A stretch of DNA of 64,000 nucleotides, taken from Rhodoluna sp. GTDB lineage: Bacteria > Actinomycetota > Actinomycetes > Actinomycetales > Microbacteriaceae. This document shows, one piece after another, positions 1 to 12,002 of this stretch. Location: contig JAURKU010000029.1 in NCBI GenBank assembly GCA_030831605.1, positions 1 to 64,000 on the forward strand, written 5' to 3'. The notes beneath the pieces were generated by a model, which saw nothing but the letters and a program-made list of their open reading frames with translations, made no database searches and was not told the DNA's origin. The position numbers and the translations under genes were made by a program. Position 1 is the first letter of the stretch, and each line of letters starts with the position of its first letter.

Positions 1-2
1 AT

Positions 3-827
3 GTTTATCAAAGTTCAAGTGGTTTTGACGGCCGGGTATCTATTGAAGTCGAGCCAGGACTTGCTAACGACACCGCTGGGACGGTCATGCAGGCAAAAGA
101 ACTATTTGCCAAGGTAAATCGGCCAAATGTAATGATAAAGATTCCGGCTACCAAAGCCGGGTTGGCTGCTATCACCGAAGTTATAGCAGCAGGTATCAGC
201 GTTAACGTAACGCTTATTTTCTCCCTACAGCGCTACCGCGAAGTGATTGCGGCATATCAGGCAGGTATTGCCTTAGCTAAAGCCTCAGGGCATGCCCTTG
301 GAAATATCCACTCTGTAGCATCGTTCTTCGTGTCGAGAGTTGATACTGAGATTGACAAACGCCTCGGCAATATTGGAACTGCAGACGCAGCGACTATGAA
401 GAGTAAGGCTGCACTGGCAAATGCCCGACTAGCTTACGAGGTTTTTGAACAGGAATTCGATACGCCAACCTGGAAAGAGTTGGCTGTCTCAGGAGCAAAC
501 ATTCAGCGACCATTGATGGCTTCTACCGGTGTAAAAGATCCCGCTCTCCCAGACACTCTTTATGTAACTGAACTTGTGGCTGAATACATTGTAAACACGA
601 TGCCGGAGAAAACCATGGAGGCAGTTTTTGACCACGGCGTTATCCCGGCTAACAGCATTCAAGGTAAATACGAGGAGTCTAAATTAGTTCTTCACACACT
701 AAATGCGATGGGCATTTCCTACGATGAGGTAACTGAACTACTTGAAAAAGAGGGCGTAGAGAAATTTATTGTCTCGTGGAACGAACTTGTTGAATCAGTT
801 AGTAGCGCATTAGAGGCCAGCAAGTAA
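3..827 (+). CDS. tal: Transaldolase, 5'-truncated by window edge
   Basis: Frame is open upstream of the listed ATG ([34 protein letters not shown]...), matching the transaldolase N-terminal core; followed by pgi/zwf. Confidence 0.95.
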   Translation, partial: VYQSSSGFDGRVSIEVEPGLANDTAGTVMQAKELFAKVNRPNVMIKIPATKAGLAAITEVIAAGISVNVTLIFSLQRYREVIAAYQAGIALAKASGHALGNIHSVASFFVSRVDTEIDKRLGNIGTADAATMKSKAALANARLAYEVFEQEFDTPTWKELAVSGANIQRPLMASTGVKDPALPDTLYVTELVAEYIVNTMPEKTMEAVFDHGVIPANSIQGKYEESKLVLHTLNAMGISYDEVTELLEKEGVEKFIVSWNELVESVSSALEASK

Positions 828-2426
828 ATGTTACGAATATCTCTCCCAACCGCTTGGCTTGACGAAATTCAGCCGACACTTCAGGATTTAATTACCGATA
901 AGGTGGCCTCCCGTATCAGCCAGAAGGACTTCACACTTTGGGGTGAGCCAGCCGAAAGCGAATCCCGTATACGACTTGGTTGGGTAGATGCTGCCAGTAA
1001 TTCTCTGTCCCTGATCTCTGACTTAGCAGAACTCAAAAGCACGTTCTCCGCTGCGGGTATAAACCGAATCGTCCTCTGTGGAATGGGTGGTTCAAGCCTT
1101 GCACCTGAAGTTATATCCAAAAAGTATGGCGTGCAAATCGAAATCCTAGATTCAACATCCCCAGAGCAGCTAAATGAAGTTATTTCACAAGGAGTACAGC
1201 ACACAGCTGTTGTAGTTTCATCGAAATCCGGTTCGACAGTAGAGACCGACTCACAGAAAAGATTGTTTGAGGATCTCTTCGCGAAAGCTGGAATTTCTAG
1301 GACCGAGAGAATCATTATCGTTACTGATCCGGGATCACCTATGGATCAAGCCGCTCGTCAAGACGGGTACCGAGTTTTTAACGCCGATCCAAATGTGGGT
1401 GGGCGCTATTCTGCTTTGACCGCTTTCGGGGTTGTGCCATCCTATTTGGCTGGGGTCCCGGTCGAGGAACTGCTGAACCAAGCTTTGAGCACCAAATATT
1501 TGGCCGAGGACTCCTCCGAGAACCCAGCTCTGATTCTTGGCGCACTTTTGGCCGCCCTTCCTGGATTGAATGGTCCTCGTGACAAGGTTGGAATCCTCGC
1601 TGATCAAATTACGCTGCCTGGTTTTGCCGATTGGGCAGAACAGTTGATTGCTGAATCAACGGGCAAAGATGAAAAAGGAATCCTTCCGATTGCTTTGACT
1701 GAACAATCCCCCGAGCTAACTGCTAACTTCGGCGACGTAGTTCTGATCACTGTGTCAGCCGATGAAAACTATAGTGACGCATTTGGTGCACTGGTAACCG
1801 GTAACTTAGCTGAACAGTTTATGCTTTGGGAATACGCAACCGCCGTGGCCTCAAGATTAATCCAGGTCAATCCATTTGATCAACCTGACGTTGAGTCAGC
1901 TAAGGTAGCTGCTCGTGGAATGCTCTCAAATAAAGCGGTACTAAATTCCCCTTCCTTGACTGACTCGGGTATAAGTGCTACTTTCCTAGGTTCTCAGATT
2001 GGAAAAGACGAATCAGTGAAATCACTTCTTAGCGATCTTCTAGGCAAAGTGCACGATGACGGTTACATTGCTGTGCATGCTTATTTGAATCGCAAGTCAG
2101 ATTTACCTGTTGAGGAAATAGTGCGGCTTTTGGTTAAAAAAACAAACCGGCCTGTTACCTTCGGTTGGGGTCCACGCTTTCTTCATTCAACAGGTCAGTA
2201 CCACAAGGGTGGACCTAGAACCGGTGTATTTCTACAGTTAGTCGCCGAGACTCAAGATGATTTAGCAGTTCCGACAAGAGAATTCAGTTTTGCTGAGCTT
2301 ATCCGCTCACAGGCTGAGGGTGACGGTCAGGTTCTAGCCGATTTGGGCAGGCCCGTCCTGCGCCTTGGATTATCGAATCCAAAATCCGATTTCGCAAGAC
2401 TAATCGAACTGATTGAGGAAATTTAG
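828..2426 (+). CDS. pgi: Glucose-6-phosphate isomerase
   Basis: 532 aa with SIS-type motifs (GMGGSSLAPEV, SSKSGSTVET, GGRYSALTAFGVVP); pentose phosphate/glycolysis context. Confidence 0.95.
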   Translation: MLRISLPTAWLDEIQPTLQDLITDKVASRISQKDFTLWGEPAESESRIRLGWVDAASNSLSLISDLAELKSTFSAAGINRIVLCGMGGSSLAPEVISKKYGVQIEILDSTSPEQLNEVISQGVQHTAVVVSSKSGSTVETDSQKRLFEDLFAKAGISRTERIIIVTDPGSPMDQAARQDGYRVFNADPNVGGRYSALTAFGVVPSYLAGVPVEELLNQALSTKYLAEDSSENPALILGALLAALPGLNGPRDKVGILADQITLPGFADWAEQLIAESTGKDEKGILPIALTEQSPELTANFGDVVLITVSADENYSDAFGALVTGNLAEQFMLWEYATAVASRLIQVNPFDQPDVESAKVAARGMLSNKAVLNSPSLTDSGISATFLGSQIGKDESVKSLLSDLLGKVHDDGYIAVHAYLNRKSDLPVEEIVRLLVKKTNRPVTFGWGPRFLHSTGQYHKGGPRTGVFLQLVAETQDDLAVPTREFSFAELIRSQAEGDGQVLADLGRPVLRLGLSNPKSDFARLIELIEEI

Positions 2427-2429
2427 CCT

Positions 2430-3971
2430 GTGGTTGGTGTGAAACTTGGTCCTGGAATAAATCCGCTGCGTGATCCTGAGGATAGAAGGCTCAATCGCAT
2501 CGCGGGTCCCGCTGGGTTGATTATATTTGGGGTGACTGGAGACTTATCTCGTAAAAAACTTATGCCTGCGGTCTATGACTTGGCTAACCGCGGGCTGTTA
2601 CCGCCTGGTTTCTCGTTAGTTGGTTTTGCTAGAAGAGATTGGGTTGATCAAGACTTTGGCAAGGTTGTTCACGACGCGGTGCGTGAATATGCCAGGACTC
2701 CATGGAGTGAAGAGGTCTGGAAACAACTTTCCCGAGGTATTCGCTTTGTCAGCGGTGAGTTCGATGACGATGCGGCTTTTGATCGGCTAAGGGAAACTAT
2801 CGAGGCGCTCGATAAGGAGCGTGGCACAAACGGGAATCACGCGTTTTACCTGAGCATTCCACCTAAGGCCTTTCCGATTGTCACCCAGCAACTTTCCAGA
2901 TCAGGTCTTGCTGATCCTAAGCCGGATCAATTCCGTCGAGTAGTGATCGAAAAACCATTTGGTCACGACCTGCAATCGGCGAGAGAGCTAAATGAAGTTG
3001 TTGAGTCAGTTTTCCCGGCGGATGCTATTTTCCGAATCGACCATTATCTCGGTAAGGAAACAGTTCAAAACATCCTTGCCTTGCGCTTTGCCAACCAACT
3101 CTATGAACCGCTTTGGAACAACAATTACATCGACCACATCCAAATCACGATGGCCGAGGATATTGGTGTGGGTGGACGAGCAGGTTATTACGACGGAATT
3201 GGTGCAGCTCGCGATGTAATCCAGAATCACTTGCTACAGCTTTTAGCGCTAACCGCTATGGAAGAACCGGTTTCCTTTGATGCAGCCGATCTTCGCGCTG
3301 AAAAAGAGAAGGTTCTCTCTGCTGTAACTATCCCAAAGGATTTGTCCAAATACACGGCACGCGGTCAATACACCGGAGGCTGGCAGGGCGGCGAAAAAGT
3401 GACTGGCTTCTTGCAAGAAGAAGGCATGAACCCGAAATCAGTGACAGAAACGTTTGCTGCCATGAAGCTAGAAATCAATACCAGACGTTGGGCTGGAGTT
3501 CCTTTTTATCTAAGAGCGGGAAAGCGCTTGGGACGTAGGGTTACTGAAATTGCCGTGGTCTTCAAACGAGCTCCTCAACAACTTTTTGAGGCAAGCCAGA
3601 CATCTGCGCTAGGACAAAATGCTTTGGTGATTAGAGTGCAGCCGGATGAAGGCGTCACCATTCGATTTGGTTCAAAGGTGCCAGGCGTTGGTATGCAAGT
3701 TCGTGATGTGACTATGGACTTTGGGTACGGCCACGCCTTTACCGAGGCTTCCCCTGAGGCTTACGAAAGACTTATCCTCGATGTGTTATTAGGCGATCCG
3801 CCGCTGTTTCCTCGTCACGAGGAAGTTGAGCTTTCTTGGAAGATTCTTGACCCTATCGAAAAGTTCTGGGCAAGTAAAGGTAAGCCTGAACCGTATAGAC
3901 CCGGGACCTGGGGTCCAGCATCTGCCGATCGGATGATGGCTTTAGACGGAAGATCGTGGAGAAGACCATGA
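2430..3971 (+). CDS. zwf: Glucose-6-phosphate 1-dehydrogenase
   Basis: GVTGDLSRKKLMPAVYDL and RIDHYLGKETVQNI motifs; GTG start. Confidence 0.97.
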   Translation: MVGVKLGPGINPLRDPEDRRLNRIAGPAGLIIFGVTGDLSRKKLMPAVYDLANRGLLPPGFSLVGFARRDWVDQDFGKVVHDAVREYARTPWSEEVWKQLSRGIRFVSGEFDDDAAFDRLRETIEALDKERGTNGNHAFYLSIPPKAFPIVTQQLSRSGLADPKPDQFRRVVIEKPFGHDLQSARELNEVVESVFPADAIFRIDHYLGKETVQNILALRFANQLYEPLWNNNYIDHIQITMAEDIGVGGRAGYYDGIGAARDVIQNHLLQLLALTAMEEPVSFDAADLRAEKEKVLSAVTIPKDLSKYTARGQYTGGWQGGEKVTGFLQEEGMNPKSVTETFAAMKLEINTRRWAGVPFYLRAGKRLGRRVTEIAVVFKRAPQQLFEASQTSALGQNALVIRVQPDEGVTIRFGSKVPGVGMQVRDVTMDFGYGHAFTEASPEAYERLILDVLLGDPPLFPRHEEVELSWKILDPIEKFWASKGKPEPYRPGTWGPASADRMMALDGRSWRRP

Positions 3972-4930
3972 TTAAGACTCTCCCAAACACCACAATTTCC
4001 CAGGTTTCTAAAGAATTAGTGGAATTGCGTGACGAGGGCGGCGCTGTTGCCCTGGGTCGAGTGTTAACTCTTATCATCGAGACAGATTTTGCCGGCTTAG
4101 AATCTGCAGTTGATTCTGCTAACGAAGCATCAAAAGCACATCCCTGCCGGATTATCGTGCTTGCCAAGAACAAGGCAAAAAAGCAGGAAAAGCCAAAACT
4201 TGATGCGGAGATTCGCGTCGGTGGTGATGCTGGGGCTTCTGAGGTAGTAGTTTTGCGAGCCTATGGAGAAGCCGCCAGCGATCAAGAAAGCTTGGTGACC
4301 GGTCTACTTTTGCCGGACGCGCCAGTTGTGGCATGGTGGCCAGGTGAGGCCCCAGAGAAACCGTCAACTTCACCGATAGGCAGAATTGCACAGAGAAGAA
4401 TTACCGATGCCGCCGCACAGAAAAATCCTCATGGCTGGCTATCTTCATTGGCCAAGAACTACACTCCAGGAGATAGTGATTTTGCTTGGACCAGGCTTAC
4501 CCTGTGGCGAGCTCAACTTGCAGCGCTTCTAGATCAGCCACCATATGACCCAGTGCTCGAAGTCGTGGTAACTGGCGCAGTTGACTCCCCCAGCACTGAT
4601 TTACTTGCTGCTTGGTTGGAGACGAAATTGAAAGTCAAAGTCAAGCTGATCAGGACCCAACGAGGCAAGGCTATTGCGGGTATCAAGGGTGTCAAGTTAA
4701 TCAGAAAATCAGGTGACATCGAGATCGTTCGCAATATTCCTGATGTTGCCACGCTGATTCAACCTAGTCAGCCAATCAGAGACATTTCTTTACCTAGAAG
4801 ATCAGTTAGGGACTGTCTTATTGAAGATCTACGCAGATTAGACAGTGATGACGTATTTGGAAAGCTAATCACTAAGGGCTTTGGCACTAAACGAACCTCT
4901 CCAGCCATCTCCGCTAAGGCGAAGAGCTAG
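3968..4930 (+). CDS. opcA: Glucose-6-phosphate dehydrogenase assembly protein OpcA
   Basis: Position directly after zwf with ATGA overlap; PDAPVVAWWPGEAP motif typical of OpcA. Confidence 0.93.
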   Translation: MIKTLPNTTISQVSKELVELRDEGGAVALGRVLTLIIETDFAGLESAVDSANEASKAHPCRIIVLAKNKAKKQEKPKLDAEIRVGGDAGASEVVVLRAYGEAASDQESLVTGLLLPDAPVVAWWPGEAPEKPSTSPIGRIAQRRITDAAAQKNPHGWLSSLAKNYTPGDSDFAWTRLTLWRAQLAALLDQPPYDPVLEVVVTGAVDSPSTDLLAAWLETKLKVKVKLIRTQRGKAIAGIKGVKLIRKSGDIEIVRNIPDVATLIQPSQPIRDISLPRRSVRDCLIEDLRRLDSDDVFGKLITKGFGTKRTSPAISAKAKS

Positions 4931-4933
4931 CAA

Positions 4934-5656
4934 ATGCAACAGGTTGAAATCCGCCGAGCCCAAGACAGTGCTGATGTAGCCGAACAAGCCGCCGATTTCA
5001 TCCTGGAGAGATTACTCATTGCAAAAAATAAGTTTCATATTGCACTTACTGGCGGAACTGTAGGTATCTTGACGCTGAAGGCTTTAAGCCAAAAAGAAGA
5101 GATACAAAAAATAGATTTTAGTCCAATTCACTTCTGGTTTGGCGATGACAGATTTGTGGCGGCGGAGAGCTCGGACAGAAACGCAGTCCAGGCTAAACAA
5201 GCTCTGCTAGGAAATTTGGAAATACCATCGCAGAACATTCATGAGATGCCGGCAAGCGATCAAATAGCTGATTTAGATGAAGCTGCACTCAGTTTTAGCA
5301 GAGAGATTTCCGAGCATTTCAATTTCGAAAAGCCATGCATGGATTTAACAATTTTAGGTATGGGGCCTGATGGCCACGTAGCATCACTTTTTCCTGGACA
5401 TACCTATCCTGAATCCTTGATAGTCGCTGAGCACAGTTCGCCAAAGCCACCACCAAAACGAATCTCAATGTCTTACGATCTCTTGAATGCATCTAAAGAG
5501 ATTCTCTTTGTCGTTAGTGGGATTGATAAGGCTGAGGCTGTTGAGAAAGTCCACAAGGAACCAGACTGCGATCTACCTGCTGCGCGGGTAGCCGCCACGG
5601 AGAAAACTATTTGGATTGTTGATTCTGCAGCCGGAGCGACCTTCTGGAGTTGCTAA
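4934..5656 (+). CDS. pgl: 6-phosphogluconolactonase
   Basis: ALTGG, FWFGDDRFV, LGMGPDGHVASLFPG motifs. Confidence 0.95.
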   Translation: MQQVEIRRAQDSADVAEQAADFILERLLIAKNKFHIALTGGTVGILTLKALSQKEEIQKIDFSPIHFWFGDDRFVAAESSDRNAVQAKQALLGNLEIPSQNIHEMPASDQIADLDEAALSFSREISEHFNFEKPCMDLTILGMGPDGHVASLFPGHTYPESLIVAEHSSPKPPPKRISMSYDLLNASKEILFVVSGIDKAEAVEKVHKEPDCDLPAARVAATEKTIWIVDSAAGATFWSC

Positions 5657-6066
5657 GCTGAGCGCTTGTTAGCCTTAGTATTCTTTTTGATTTCAGCTTT
5701 AGCCTCGGCTAGCAAGCGCTCTCTTCTCTCACGAACTGCAGCGACAGCCTCATCTAGTAGTGCTTTTGCTTCGGCTTCGGTGCGGCGCTCTTTGACGTAA
5801 GCCAAGTGCGTCTTATAAGGCTCGTGCTTTGCAATCTGAGGGGGGTTATCCTTGTCCAAGCCTGCTGGAAGGCCACAGTGTGGGCAGTCTAGCTCGTTTG
5901 GTAACTCGTCAACTTCTGCAGAAGCGGCAAATAGTGGAGAAAAAGTGTGGTTGTTGAAGCAGTAGTAAGTTCTTTGAATACGTTCAGCCTGGAATCCCGT
6001 ATCTTTTTCACCAGAAGGTCCAGCTCCAACCCGCGATCCGCGAATTGCCGAATTGCTTGAATTCAT
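5653..6066 (-). CDS. rbpA: RNA polymerase-binding protein RbpA
   Basis: N-terminal IRGSRVGAGP, central Cys motifs, C-terminal KTHLAYVKERRTEAEAKALLDEA typical of actinobacterial RbpA; next to secG. Confidence 0.9.
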   Translation of the reverse strand: MNSSNSAIRGSRVGAGPSGEKDTGFQAERIQRTYYCFNNHTFSPLFAASAEVDELPNELDCPHCGLPAGLDKDNPPQIAKHEPYKTHLAYVKERRTEAEAKALLDEAVAAVRERRERLLAEAKAEIKKNTKANKRSA

Positions 6067-6069
6067 GAA

Positions 6070-6318
6070 TTAGGCCCAGCCGTAGGTGGATGCAAGTCCA
6101 AGGATGATTACTGTTACAACCCAGACCAACCCGAGAATGATGGTGATGCGATTTAGGTTTCTTTCAGCAACACCGGATGAACCCATGGTGCTATTGATGC
6201 CGCCACCAAACATGTCGCTTAGTCCGCCTCCGCGTCCCTTGTGAAGAAGGATCAATAGAGTCAGCAGCAGGCTGGTTACACCAAGCAGAATGCGCAAGGC
6301 AATGAGAATTCCAGTCAT
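6070..6318 (-). CDS. secG: Preprotein translocase subunit SecG
   Basis: 82 aa, two TM segments, LLHKGRGGGLSDMFGGG motif. Confidence 0.95.
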   Translation of the reverse strand: MTGILIALRILLGVTSLLLTLLILLHKGRGGGLSDMFGGGINSTMGSSGVAERNLNRITIILGLVWVVTVIILGLASTYGWA

Positions 6319-6365
6319 TTCGGGTTCTTTCTTTGATTTTTGGGCATTTAAACACCCAAAGGCAA

Positions 6366-7154
6366 TTATAAGGTTAGGTGCTTCAGGAACCGAGATATCC
6401 CAGCAAATTCCTCTACCTGTAGGCTCGCTCCACCAACCAAAACCCCGTCAACTTCGGGGTTTTTGAGAAAACCAGCGACATTTGAGGACTTTACCGAACC
6501 ACCGTAGAGAATTCGAACGCGTTGGGCAATATCCTCAGAGAGCACCTCGGAAATGGCCTCCCGCAAAGATTTGGCTACCTCAGCTGCTTGCTCAGGTGTC
6601 GCCACCTGTCCAGTTCCGATAGCCCAGACGGGCTCATAGGCGATTATGAACTCGCCAACCTGGCTGTGTCCGGTTATCGCCTTCTTTAGTTGTGCTACTG
6701 GAATAGCGCTTTGGCCAAACTGCTCTAGTTGCTCCAAGGTTTCGCCGACACAGATGACCGGAACGAGATCATGCTTGAAAGCGGCCGCAACTTTAGCCTG
6801 AATCAGTTCGTCGTCCTCGTGGTGATACACTCTGCGTTCACTGTGGCCGAGGATCACATACTTAACATCTAGTTTCTTCAGGAACGAACCAGATATGTCT
6901 CCGGTGTATGCACCAGAGTCATGCTGACTCATGTCTTGGGCACCTAAACCTATCTGAAATTTTTCAGCGTCGATTAGTGTTTGGACGGTCCGAAGATCGG
7001 TGAAAGGAGGAAAAACTGCGACTTCAGTCTTGCTGTAGTCATGATTTGCATCACTTAGTGTCCAAGCAAGTTTTTGAACTAAAGCTATGGCCTGCTGGTG
7101 ATCTAGGTTCATCTTCCAGTTACCTGCTATGAATGGAACACGTTCAGTGCTCAT
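6366..7154 (-). CDS. tpiA: Triosephosphate isomerase
   Basis: AGNWKMN, GHSERR, YEPVWAIGTG motifs. Confidence 0.98.
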   Translation of the reverse strand: MSTERVPFIAGNWKMNLDHQQAIALVQKLAWTLSDANHDYSKTEVAVFPPFTDLRTVQTLIDAEKFQIGLGAQDMSQHDSGAYTGDISGSFLKKLDVKYVILGHSERRVYHHEDDELIQAKVAAAFKHDLVPVICVGETLEQLEQFGQSAIPVAQLKKAITGHSQVGEFIIAYEPVWAIGTGQVATPEQAAEVAKSLREAISEVLSEDIAQRVRILYGGSVKSSNVAGFLKNPEVDGVLVGGASLQVEEFAGISRFLKHLTL

Positions 7155-8353
7155 TTGAGGACCTCCAGCCCTGGTAGATTCTTTCCCTCAAGAAATTCTA
7201 GGCTAGCGCCACCGCCGGTGGAAATGTGCCCAAATTGCTCGTCTTCGAAGCCAAGTTGTCTCACGGCGGCCGCTGAATCTCCGCCGCCGACTACCGATAG
7301 TCCAGACACCTGCGTTAGAGCTTGGGCAACAATCTTCGTACCATGGGCAAAGTTCTCGAATTCGAAAACTCCCATCGGCCCGTTCCAAAAAACGGTTTTT
7401 GCCTTGCCAATAAGTTCAGCAAAGTCGGTCGAGGTGTTTGGCCCAATGTCTAAGCCCAGAGCGGCTGCACCGAATTCACCTTCCTCGATCTCATCGGCAG
7501 AGACTATTTGGAATCTAGCCTCAGCGCTAAATTTTTCTGCGACCACGATATCTGTCGGAAGATAGATTTCAACACCGAGCTCTTTGGCTTTGGCTAGATA
7601 ACCTTTTACCGTTTCAATCTGGTCTTGTTCCAGAAGGCTCGAACCAACTTTGTATCCTTTTGCGGCTAGGAACGTAAATAGCATTCCGCCACCAATCAAT
7701 AAGGCATCAACTTTTGGAAGTAGGTGTTCGATGACACCGAGCTTGTCGGATACCTTAGAGCCACCAAGTACGACTAGGTATGGTCTCTCCGGGCTATCGG
7801 TCAGCTTCTTCAAAACGTTCAGTTCGGATTCGATAAGCAACCCAGCCACACTCGGCAGTAATTTAGCCAGCTCAAAAACGCTTGCTTGCTTTCGATGCAC
7901 CACACCGAACCCATCACTCACCAGATAATCGCCCAGCTTAGCTAACTCGGCTGCAAAGGCTGCTCTCTGATCCTCATCTTTACTTGCCTCACCTGCATTG
8001 AAGCGAAGGTTTTCAAGCACTAGTACTTCCCCATCATTTAGCTCAGAAACCGCTGATTGGGCATCAAGACCGACAGTTGAGCCAGCAAAACCAACTGGCT
8101 GACCGAGAAGTTGCGATAAGCGCTTAGCCACTGGAGCCAACGAGTATTGGGGGTCTGGAGCACCTTCTGGGCGGCCTAAGTGGCTAATAACAATTACTTT
8201 TGCGCCGTGTTCGATCAGGTATTTAATTGTTGGCAGCGATGCTCTAACTCTGCCGTCGTCGGTGATGATCGCTGCCTCGAGTGGGACGTTTAGGTCGCAG
8301 CGAAGGATTACACGTTTACCAGCGATGTTAGGCAGGTCACTGAGAGTTCGCAT
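7151..8353 (-). CDS. pgk: Phosphoglycerate kinase
   Basis: RCDLNVPL, ISHLGRP, LVVLGGSKVSDK, VVGGGDSAAAV motifs; 4-bp overlap with tpiA. Confidence 0.98.
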   Translation of the reverse strand: MRTLSDLPNIAGKRVILRCDLNVPLEAAIITDDGRVRASLPTIKYLIEHGAKVIVISHLGRPEGAPDPQYSLAPVAKRLSQLLGQPVGFAGSTVGLDAQSAVSELNDGEVLVLENLRFNAGEASKDEDQRAAFAAELAKLGDYLVSDGFGVVHRKQASVFELAKLLPSVAGLLIESELNVLKKLTDSPERPYLVVLGGSKVSDKLGVIEHLLPKVDALLIGGGMLFTFLAAKGYKVGSSLLEQDQIETVKGYLAKAKELGVEIYLPTDIVVAEKFSAEARFQIVSADEIEEGEFGAAALGLDIGPNTSTDFAELIGKAKTVFWNGPMGVFEFENFAHGTKIVAQALTQVSGLSVVGGGDSAAAVRQLGFEDEQFGHISTGGGASLEFLEGKNLPGLEVLK

Positions 8354-8356
8354 TTA

Positions 8357-10080
<1,724 letters not shown>

Positions 10081-10098
10081 AATCGCTCCTAGGTTTGC

Positions 10099-11064
10099 TT
10101 ATTGGTCTAAGTTTAGTTCGGTTCCGGGAATGCCCCGCTCTGTGGCAACCTTGTCGGCTAAGGCCAAAAGCCTTCTAATTCTGCCCGCTATCGCATCTTT
10201 GGTTAGCGGTGGGCTAGCTAGACGACCCAAATCATCCAAACTAGCATCGCGGTGTTTAAGTCTTAACTCTCCTGCTTGTTTTAGATGATGAGGAACATCG
10301 TCGCCGAGGATCTCCATAGCTCTGCGCACTCGCTGACCGGCTGCTACAGCGGCTTGTGCTGAGCGCATCAGATTGGCGTTATCGAAATTCGCTAACCTGT
10401 TTTGTTGTCCCCTGACTTCGCGGCGGACCTGAAGTTCAATGTATTTAAGGACAATTGAGTGAGCTCCGACGTGCTTCAAAATATCAACAATCGCTTCGCG
10501 TTCTCTAACGACGACTCGATAGACGCCTCGTGCTTCGCGGACCTTGGCAGGAACATCAAGTCGTCTAGCGATGCCAACCAGCGCCATAGCGGCTTCATTG
10601 CCAGGTGCAGTGATTTCCAAGGTGGCAGAGCGGCCTGGATCAGTTAGTGAACCGTGCGCGAGAATTGCTCCTCGCCAAACTGCTTCTGCATCAGCCTTGC
10701 TGCCAGAGACCAGCATCGCCGGTAATCCCCTGATTGGTCTATTTCTAGAGTCAATCAGGCCGGTTTGTCTGGCCAAGATTTCAGCGTTCTGTGTCACCCT
10801 GATCTGATACTTACTGGATTTTCTTATCCCGCCAGCGGCAATTACAGCTAATTCAGAATCGACCCCAAAGACATCGGCTAGATCTTTACTTACCCTTCTA
10901 GCCAATTGAGCCGTATCGACTTCAATCTCAACGACAATTTTTGAGCCAACCAGGTGCAAGCCGCCGCAAAAACGAAGTATTGTTGCCGCTTCCGCAGCTC
11001 GAACAGTGCTCTTGGTGACTTCCACTCTGGCAAGTTCGTCTTTTAGTTCAGCAGTTAGGGCCAT
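10099..11064 (-). CDS. whiA: Sporulation/division transcription factor WhiA
   Basis: WhiA LAGLIDADG-like N-terminus and C-terminal HTH; context rapZ-whiA. Confidence 0.95.
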   Translation of the reverse strand: MALTAELKDELARVEVTKSTVRAAEAATILRFCGGLHLVGSKIVVEIEVDTAQLARRVSKDLADVFGVDSELAVIAAGGIRKSSKYQIRVTQNAEILARQTGLIDSRNRPIRGLPAMLVSGSKADAEAVWRGAILAHGSLTDPGRSATLEITAPGNEAAMALVGIARRLDVPAKVREARGVYRVVVREREAIVDILKHVGAHSIVLKYIELQVRREVRGQQNRLANFDNANLMRSAQAAVAAGQRVRRAMEILGDDVPHHLKQAGELRLKHRDASLDDLGRLASPPLTKDAIAGRIRRLLALADKVATERGIPGTELNLDQ

Positions 11065-11066
11065 GT

Positions 11067-11969
11067 CTATTCTTTTCCTAAGTCGCGGTGTTTTACTCTC
11101 ACTTCGACACCAGCGATATTTTGTAGTCGACGAGATATTTCATTTGCTACGGCCACAGATCTATGCTTGCCACCGGTACAGCCAATAGCTATGGCGGCAT
11201 GACGGCGGCTCTCTTTTAGGTAACCGTTCAGCACAGGTTTAAGTGCAGCAACGAAGTTAGAAATGAATTCCTCTGCACCTTCTTGATGCAGCACAAAATC
11301 AGATACCTGTTTATCTTCTCCGGTAAATGGTCGCAAGTCTTCGTTCCAGAATGGATTCGGTAAGAAGCGCATGTCTGCAATTAGATCGGCATCGCTAGGT
11401 GCGCCGTATTTGAAGCCGAAACTCTGGATTAGTAGATTCAGAGTAGTCGAGCCCTTACTGGAGAATGATTCTGAAATCTTCTGTGCTAGTTGATGCACGT
11501 TTAGATCGCTGCTGTCAATCACGTAGTCAGCTTTTTCGCGAAGTTGGAGTAAGCGTTGGCGTTCAGCCTGAATGCCGTCGGTGATTGTCCCATTTCCCTG
11601 CAACGGGTGTGGTCTTCTGACTTGTTCAAAGCGTTTGACCAGGCTCTGGTCGTTCGCCTCCAAAAACAGTACCTGAGCATCAATGTTGCTAGCGCGCAAC
11701 TGATCAATAGTTTCGGCAAGATCCGTAAAGAACTCGCCGCCTCGTGCATCAATTACTACAGCTAGCCTGGGCAAGTTTTTGTCAGCGTGACTAAAAAGTT
11801 CAGCCATCGGGCGGATTAGCTGTGGTGGGAGGTTATCCACCACGTACCAGTCCATGTCCTCAAGGGCATTTCCAACTGTGGATCGACCAGCACCAGACAT
11901 GCCGGTAACCACCAGCAGTTCGTAGCTTTTATCTTGGTTCAAGTGGCCTCTATCTCCATCTAAAGACAA
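11067..11969 (-). CDS. rapZ: RNase adapter RapZ (P-loop nucleotide-binding protein)
   Basis: [29 protein letters not shown] and [14 protein letters not shown] motifs; probable TTG start. Confidence 0.95.
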   Translation of the reverse strand: MSLDGDRGHLNQDKSYELLVVTGMSGAGRSTVGNALEDMDWYVVDNLPPQLIRPMAELFSHADKNLPRLAVVIDARGGEFFTDLAETIDQLRASNIDAQVLFLEANDQSLVKRFEQVRRPHPLQGNGTITDGIQAERQRLLQLREKADYVIDSSDLNVHQLAQKISESFSSKGSTTLNLLIQSFGFKYGAPSDADLIADMRFLPNPFWNEDLRPFTGEDKQVSDFVLHQEGAEEFISNFVAALKPVLNGYLKESRRHAAIAIGCTGGKHRSVAVANEISRRLQNIAGVEVRVKHRDLGKE

Positions 11970-12002
11970 CTTTAGTCTTCTGCGACACGCCCGAAATGCG
12001 AT

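Noticed and set aside
881-1315. Antisense ORF of 144 aa opposite pgi, and the many similar antisense or out-of-frame ORFs in the track
   Set aside because: They lie fully within strongly supported genes, have low-complexity Ser/Arg/Pro-rich shadow composition and no recognisable domains or RBS
6335-6362. TTTGGG...CCCAAA inverted repeat in the secG/tpiA gap
   Set aside because: Only a 6-bp AT-rich stem with a 10-nt loop and no adjacent T run; too weak for a terminator call
7155-7565. 136-aa plus-strand ORF opposite pgk
   Set aside because: Fully antisense to pgk, no motif
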